Shown: positions 60,272 through 64,000 of the stretch, in pieces
Position numbering within the stretch: position 1 is the stretch's first letter
Layout of the letters: each line of letters opens with the position of its first letter
NCBI RefSeq assembly: GCF_002051585.1
Contig: NZ_MZGX01000026.1
Coordinates: 1-64,000 of the forward strand
Origin: Ruminiclostridium hungatei
Lineage (GTDB): Bacteria; Bacillota; Clostridia; Acetivibrionales; DSM-1351
Length of the DNA: 64,000 bases
Reading direction: 5' to 3'
The notes under the pieces: generated by a model
The model's input: only the letters and a program-made list of their open reading frames with translations
What the model was told of the DNA's origin: nothing
Database searches by the model: none
Program-made: the position numbers and the translations under genes

Positions 60272-61807
60272 TTACTTTAAAAGAAACAGCAATTCCCTTA
60301 TAAGACCGGGTGAAAGCGTTTCCTTTTGTTTCTCTATTAACATTTGAATTTTGTCAATCTGCCGGCCGTTTGCCTGTACAAACGACCTGTTGAAATCAAA
60401 TATCCAATTTTGGATGGACTGTAAAGCCAGTTTTAAAACGTTATCTTCTTCATAGGATAAGGCTTCCAGCATATAAATCAATCGTCCCCACTTTGAAGCC
60501 TTGAAAAGAATAGCCATACATTTAATCTTCGTATACTCGTATGGCGTTTCCTTAAAAATCTCAAAAACCCTGACATAATCCGCAATGTTATATTTAACAA
60601 TTAGTTTTTGAGCGGTTTTAACAACTCCTAACCTGCTGTCAGTGAGCTTTTCCGTAATAAGAGTTTTGTATTTTTCACTATCCAGCCTCATTAATGAGAT
60701 TAGCGCTGCCCTAACTACGGTAATTCGACTATCTTTAAGATAACCTTCAAGGATTTCTGTGTCCTCTGCCTGCCCTGTCTCTCCTAATCCTAAAATAGCA
60801 GCTGCAGTAAATTGTTCAATGTTTCTTACATACACTGACCGAAAATCAAAATCCAATGAATGTTGTTTGATAATATTCCGAGCCAATGCTCTTACATATG
60901 CATCCTTATCAAGAAGCATTTTCATTGAAATGTCATAAATATTCTCATATTGTTTATCTTGAAGATATTGCAAAGCTAAAATACGGTTGCGTGCAAATTT
61001 ATCCTTCAACATGATATATGAAGCTTCTATCATATCTTGACTGGTTTTACGCAATCTCTCGAATAATATTGTCCGTAAAAAGGGCTCCGGTTCATGTTTT
61101 AATTGACTAAGCGCCTGTTCAATGTCTGGTTGAGAAGCTTCAAACAATGCACCTATACAAATTCTGCGGGTTCTAAGATTATCACTTTGCAAGCCTTTGT
61201 TTAAATCTTCCTTATGTTCTTGACTAACAAGCTTATCAAAAAACTTTTGGGTATATTCGCCATGGGACCCCCGACTGCTCCACTTCAGTTTTTCAGCAAA
61301 TGGCAACGCAGCGAGCATCTCGCCTTCAGACAGGTTTTGCAGCCTCTTATCAAAAGCTTTACCGGCAGCTTGACGAACCTGTAAAACCCAATCGTTTTGC
61401 CGTAAAATGACATATGGCAATGTGCCGTCATAGTCTCCCAACCTATGGACGGCTTTCTCCCGAATATAGCCATTTGGGTTAAAGGATGCGAATATCAATA
61501 CTGCTTTTCGCTCCTCTGTATTCATAGATGATGTAATAAAATTATCTACCTTTTGTTCGCGCCAATCTATACTCCACTCCATTGAGGTAGTCTGTCTCAT
61601 TTGCGTATCAATCCGGATAATATCATCAAACTCAAAACTTTTTAGTACATTGTTCAAGGCTTTGGCAGCCAGAAGTTTAGATTGGGAATCTTCTTCGCTG
61701 AAAACGCAGAAAATCAAAGAAAGCCTCCTCCGGTCTCCTTCATTTAAAGCATTTATGTTCCCCTCCAGATGCTTACCAAACCAACCTCGTTTTTTCTTCC
61801 AAAACAT
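60272..61807 (-). CDS. HEAT-repeat protein
   Basis: A 511-residue, fully helical soluble protein. Repeats of about 30-38 residues recur along its length (SDNLRTRRICIGALFEASQPDIEQAL, DKDAYVRALARNIIKQHSLDF, KDSRITVVRAALISLMRLDSEKY, TDSRLGVVKTAQKLIVKYN), the pattern of HEAT/Armadillo scaffolds. The N-terminus is basic (FWKKKRGWFGKHL). No catalytic domain is seen, so it is a binding platform of unknown partner. ATG 61807 has a perfect AGGAGGTGAT site. Transcribed alone. Confidence 0.8.
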   Translation of the reverse strand: MFWKKKRGWFGKHLEGNINALNEGDRRRLSLIFCVFSEEDSQSKLLAAKALNNVLKSFEFDDIIRIDTQMRQTTSMEWSIDWREQKVDNFITSSMNTEERKAVLIFASFNPNGYIREKAVHRLGDYDGTLPYVILRQNDWVLQVRQAAGKAFDKRLQNLSEGEMLAALPFAEKLKWSSRGSHGEYTQKFFDKLVSQEHKEDLNKGLQSDNLRTRRICIGALFEASQPDIEQALSQLKHEPEPFLRTILFERLRKTSQDMIEASYIMLKDKFARNRILALQYLQDKQYENIYDISMKMLLDKDAYVRALARNIIKQHSLDFDFRSVYVRNIEQFTAAAILGLGETGQAEDTEILEGYLKDSRITVVRAALISLMRLDSEKYKTLITEKLTDSRLGVVKTAQKLIVKYNIADYVRVFEIFKETPYEYTKIKCMAILFKASKWGRLIYMLEALSYEEDNVLKLALQSIQNWIFDFNRSFVQANGRQIDKIQMLIEKQKETLSPGLIRELLFLLK

Positions 61808-61941
61808 GATATCACCTCCTCTTTGCCAGGCTGTTAAAACTGATTGGCAAATCAATAATTATCTTCAACAAGTCATAGCCGCCTTTCTTTTGGGTATTAT
61901 ATAACAATTGGTAATGACTGGATAGGACTAAATTTCTTATT

Positions 61942-61985
61942 AAAAAAACAAGATGCCGGTATGCATAATCCAGCTACCAGCACCT
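61942..61985 (-). terminator. Terminator between the MerR and HEAT genes
   Basis: On the minus strand AGGTGCTGGTA pairs with TACCGGCATCTT (11 pairs, two of them G-U), followed by GTTTTTTT. A 20-codon ORF with a GAGGTAATT site (62002-61940) runs right through it. It may end the MerR transcript or act as a leader for the HEAT gene. Confidence 0.65.
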
Positions 61986-62157
61986 ATATCCTCTTCTTGC
62001 ATAATTACCTCAAACCTTTATGTTACAGGGCTTTCACACCATGTACCTTACTACTGCTGTCCCAGCCCGACTCCTCCTGTTGCTGCCTTGAGCAGCGGCT
62101 ATCGAAATAGATCAATCTCCACTTTTTCACATTATGGAACGCTTCAAATCATGCCTG

Positions 62158-63138
62158 TTATTTTTCTTTTATCGGTAGGAGCAAGTCTATTTGAATTGTA
62201 ACGTTATCAGGGGAAAGCATGAATTTATTCATGTAATTAAGATGCTCTTCCATGCATTCTCTTTCTACTATTTGCTCTTTAAAATTCAATTCATACTTTT
62301 CATTATTCTGTGCCCAATTATATAGTTTAAACCATTCCTCGAAAGAACCCATAGGAATCATATACGCACAAAACAATCCGCCTGCAAATTGTTTTTTTGT
62401 AAAGGGCGGCTTTACTTCAAACTCGTCTGGAATTGTAACCCATCTTTCATATCCATGGTCACTTCCATCTGGCATATTACCGTTTGGGTTGTTAAATCCA
62501 TAATGCCTGAAATCGGGCTTCACTTCATACAGCTTTGTTTCTCTGATAAAATTATGCAGCAAATTTCCGCTTTCAAGTTCGGCGGCACCGCCTGTACAAT
62601 GAATACTTGCTACCTCAGCGGGGGGCAGATAAATGATTCTTACCTCCCTGTCCTGCAATTTGTTCAGGCTGTCATTTGCTTTGTCTAACTCATCCATTGA
62701 CTTTTCCTCCTTAAAATTAATCTTAGTAAGTAGTAAAGGCTCAACAATTTTTAAGATATCATTGTCATGGAGCAAATCCAATTTGACATTGATTTTTTCA
62801 CTCTCATTCAAACGTGCAACTAGCGATTGCAAAATGGTTTTAATGGTAGTAAGAGCTGTTATTTCAATATCAAGTTCGGCAATATTTTTTTGAAATACTT
62901 CAATAATATGCGACTTTTCGCTATTTTCAAAAATAGATTTTATCTGTTTCAGAGGAATCCGCAGTTTTCGCAGTACAATTATCTGCTGCAGACGCCTTAC
63001 AGCAGTTTCATCGTATATACGATAAGCATAGTCTTCTTTCTTTTGACTCTGTATAAGCTCTATTTGTTCATAATAACGAAGCGTTCTTGTTGAAATATTT
63101 AAGTTTCGTGATACTTCGCTGATTGTTAATAACCCCAT
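62158..63138 (-). CDS. MerR-family regulator with GyrI-like effector domain
   Basis: A 326-residue regulator. The MerR DNA-binding part (residues 1-75; LLTISEVSRNLNISTRTLRYYEQIELI, RLQQIIVLRKLRIPLKQI) is followed by a coiled coil and, after about residue 160, an AraC-E-binding/GyrI-like domain (EVRIIYLPPAEVASIHCTGG, YGFNNPNG, HGYERWVTIPDEFEV). Such domains bind drugs or dyes (as BmrR does). ATG 63138 has AAAGGAGG. Its own promoter has the stretched 19-base spacer, so it is autoregulated. Targets unknown. Confidence 0.92.
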   Translation of the reverse strand: MGLLTISEVSRNLNISTRTLRYYEQIELIQSQKKEDYAYRIYDETAVRRLQQIIVLRKLRIPLKQIKSIFENSEKSHIIEVFQKNIAELDIEITALTTIKTILQSLVARLNESEKINVKLDLLHDNDILKIVEPLLLTKINFKEEKSMDELDKANDSLNKLQDREVRIIYLPPAEVASIHCTGGAAELESGNLLHNFIRETKLYEVKPDFRHYGFNNPNGNMPDGSDHGYERWVTIPDEFEVKPPFTKKQFAGGLFCAYMIPMGSFEEWFKLYNWAQNNEKYELNFKEQIVERECMEEHLNYMNKFMLSPDNVTIQIDLLLPIKEK

Positions 63139-63161
63139 GCCTTTACCTCCTTTCCTTATTA

Positions 63162-63192
63162 AGCATAAAGGACGACACGACGTCAAAGTCAA
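63162..63192 (-). promoter_or_regulatory. MerR-type promoter with 19-base spacer
   Basis: On the minus strand TTGACT (63187-63192) and TATGCT (63162-63167) are 19 bases apart; GACG and CGTC arms form the operator inside the spacer. ATG lies 24 bases downstream. Confidence 0.85.
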
Positions 63193-63400
63193 TAGTTTTT
63201 TGAATTTACTTTTATACTGTTCTCAAGCCTTTCCTCATGTGAAATTTTACCTGCATCAGGCAAAATCTCGTTGCCCTGTATAAACTTTTGAAATGTGGCT
63301 CGTTTATGGTGTATACCTCCACAGCGAGGTTACGGTCAATCCAGAACATCTGTTTTGCATTAAATTGTATGCCATATTCTGTTATGAGTCAAGCTCTTAT
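63193..63400 (-). pseudogene. Possible frameshifted gene remnant
   Basis: Two overlapping minus-strand frames look protein-like: EYGIQFNAKQMFWIDRNLAV, EVYTINEPH, and in another frame ATFQKFIQGNEILPDAGKIS, HEERLENSIKVNSKN. They could be one small decayed gene ending near 63190. No start, ribosome site or family is recognised. The rest of 63400-63491 shows nothing. Confidence 0.3.
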
Positions 63401-63491
63401 TAAAAAACAAGGAAAGCCGGCCCAGGAGTCGGATTTGCAGCTTTTTATGAAGCTATGATATGCTTGAAATGGCGGTAACCTTATCCTCCTG

Positions 63492-64000
63492 CTAATCGGC
63501 TTCTATGTAATATTGAAATCCAGCCTCAATAATAATTTTGATCGTATCTTCTATGTCTTGCCCATCAGCGGTCAAATATCCGGAGGCAAAAATGGAATCT
63601 ACCGCACAAAACATTTCTTTTTCCTTTCCCTTCAAATATACTTCTCTTCCGGCAGCACAGCGTATATCTGATTTCGGAGTTAATAGACGGGCAAGACATA
63701 GTACCTTCAGACAATACTCAGCAGACAGAAGCGAAGTATCCGTATTTCCCAAGGCCGTCCCCTTTATTGGTATCAGGAAATTGATTGGCACTGATTGAGG
63801 ATTAATTTCCCGTATTTCGAAAAGCATATCCACAACGTCTATCTTTTTTTCCCCAAGACCTATAATACCGCCGCAGCAAATTTCAAACCCCATACCTTGC
63901 AGCATTTTAATGTTGTCTATTCTCCCTTGATAGGTGTGCGTCGTGCAGATGTTCGGGTAATAATTTCTGCTTGTATTCAGATTATGGTTTATCCTGTTGA
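63492..64000 (-). CDS. bioB: Biotin synthase BioB, C-terminal part (runs off the window)
   Basis: The frame is open to the window edge (codons from 63998) and encodes about 169 residues of a radical-SAM biotin synthase, which inserts sulfur into dethiobiotin. Recognisable segments are NHNLNTSRNYYPNICTTHTYQGRI, GMGFEICCGGIIGLGE, PQSVPINFLIPIKGTALGN and RCAAGREVYL; the Arg in this last motif belongs to the [2Fe-2S] site. It ends ASGYLTADGQDIEDTIKIIIEAGF as in BioB. The CxxxCxxC motif lies outside the window. The Cys of PNICTTHTYQ and the CC of EICCGG fit the [2Fe-2S] ligands. Confidence 0.92.
   Translation of the reverse strand, partial: NRINHNLNTSRNYYPNICTTHTYQGRIDNIKMLQGMGFEICCGGIIGLGEKKIDVVDMLFEIREINPQSVPINFLIPIKGTALGNTDTSLLSAEYCLKVLCLARLLTPKSDIRCAAGREVYLKGKEKEMFCAVDSIFASGYLTADGQDIEDTIKIIIEAGFQYYIEAD

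Noticed and set aside
1-64000. CRISPR array, prophage or replication origin
   Set aside because: I saw no regularly spaced direct repeats, no phage structural or integrase genes, and no dnaA-box cluster or rep gene.

Overview
The window looks like chromosome of an anaerobic, endospore-forming member of the Clostridia, possibly Ruminiclostridium-like. The support is an alpha/beta SASP, a GerA/GerB/GerC germinant-receptor set, AddAB, RNase J, TmcAL, PerR, strong AGGAGG-type ribosome binding sites and tRNAs with encoded CCA. The genus is an inference; the class is fairly safe.

Layout. (1) 1-3700: an IS3-family element cut by the window edge, a QueD/PTPS-like protein with a zinc ribbon, PerR, and an IS256-family element with one internal stop codon. 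(2) 3860-10344, all on the minus strand and visibly AT-rich: a polymorphic-toxin locus. One full-length toxin (WXG/LXG-like helical N-terminus, glycine-rich hydrophobic region, pretoxin HINT domain, toxin tip) and its immunity gene are followed by four orphan, N-terminally truncated toxin tips, each with a known or candidate immunity gene: colicin-E3-like, TNT (NAD+ glycohydrolase), an unrecognised tip, and Ntox15 (HxxD nuclease) with a SUKH immunity protein. A 211-bp HINT segment and a 33-bp N-terminal segment are repeated, which suggests tip exchange by recombination. (3) 10966-17372: an oppABCDF peptide importer with an oddly long OppC and a tiny membrane ORF at its end. (4) 17558-24414: tRNA-Tyr, an Fpg/Nei-like protein without its catalytic proline, a frameshifted nitrilase-like gene, and a heterodimeric ABC exporter (BmrCD type) preceded by a leader peptide and terminator. 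(5) 24438-46323: core genes, including a YidC-like insertase, CobT, TmcAL, RNase J, a GT4 glycosyltransferase, tRNA-Gln, AddA/AddB, a CPBP protease, an amine oxidase, a thioredoxin reductase-like protein, a CBS protein and an SLH protein. (6) 46452-64000: regulators beside efflux or stress genes (MerR-TipAS, TetR with a serine hydrolase, PadR with an MFS pump, a second MerR), an interrupted ferritin-like protein, SASP, azoreductase, the germination genes, a Gdx guanidinium exporter under a guanidine-I riboswitch, a HEAT-repeat protein, and the end of bioB.

The main discovery candidate is the toxin-tip array at 3860-10344. Secondary ones are the putative attenuator before the ABC exporter, two enzyme-family members lacking catalytic residues (1380 and 18636), the serine hydrolase with a membrane insert, and the ferritin-like protein with an Asn-rich insert. 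Several gene remnants (IS256, Xre, ABC ATPase, others) show ongoing decay. All domain calls were made by reading the sequence; no database search was run.
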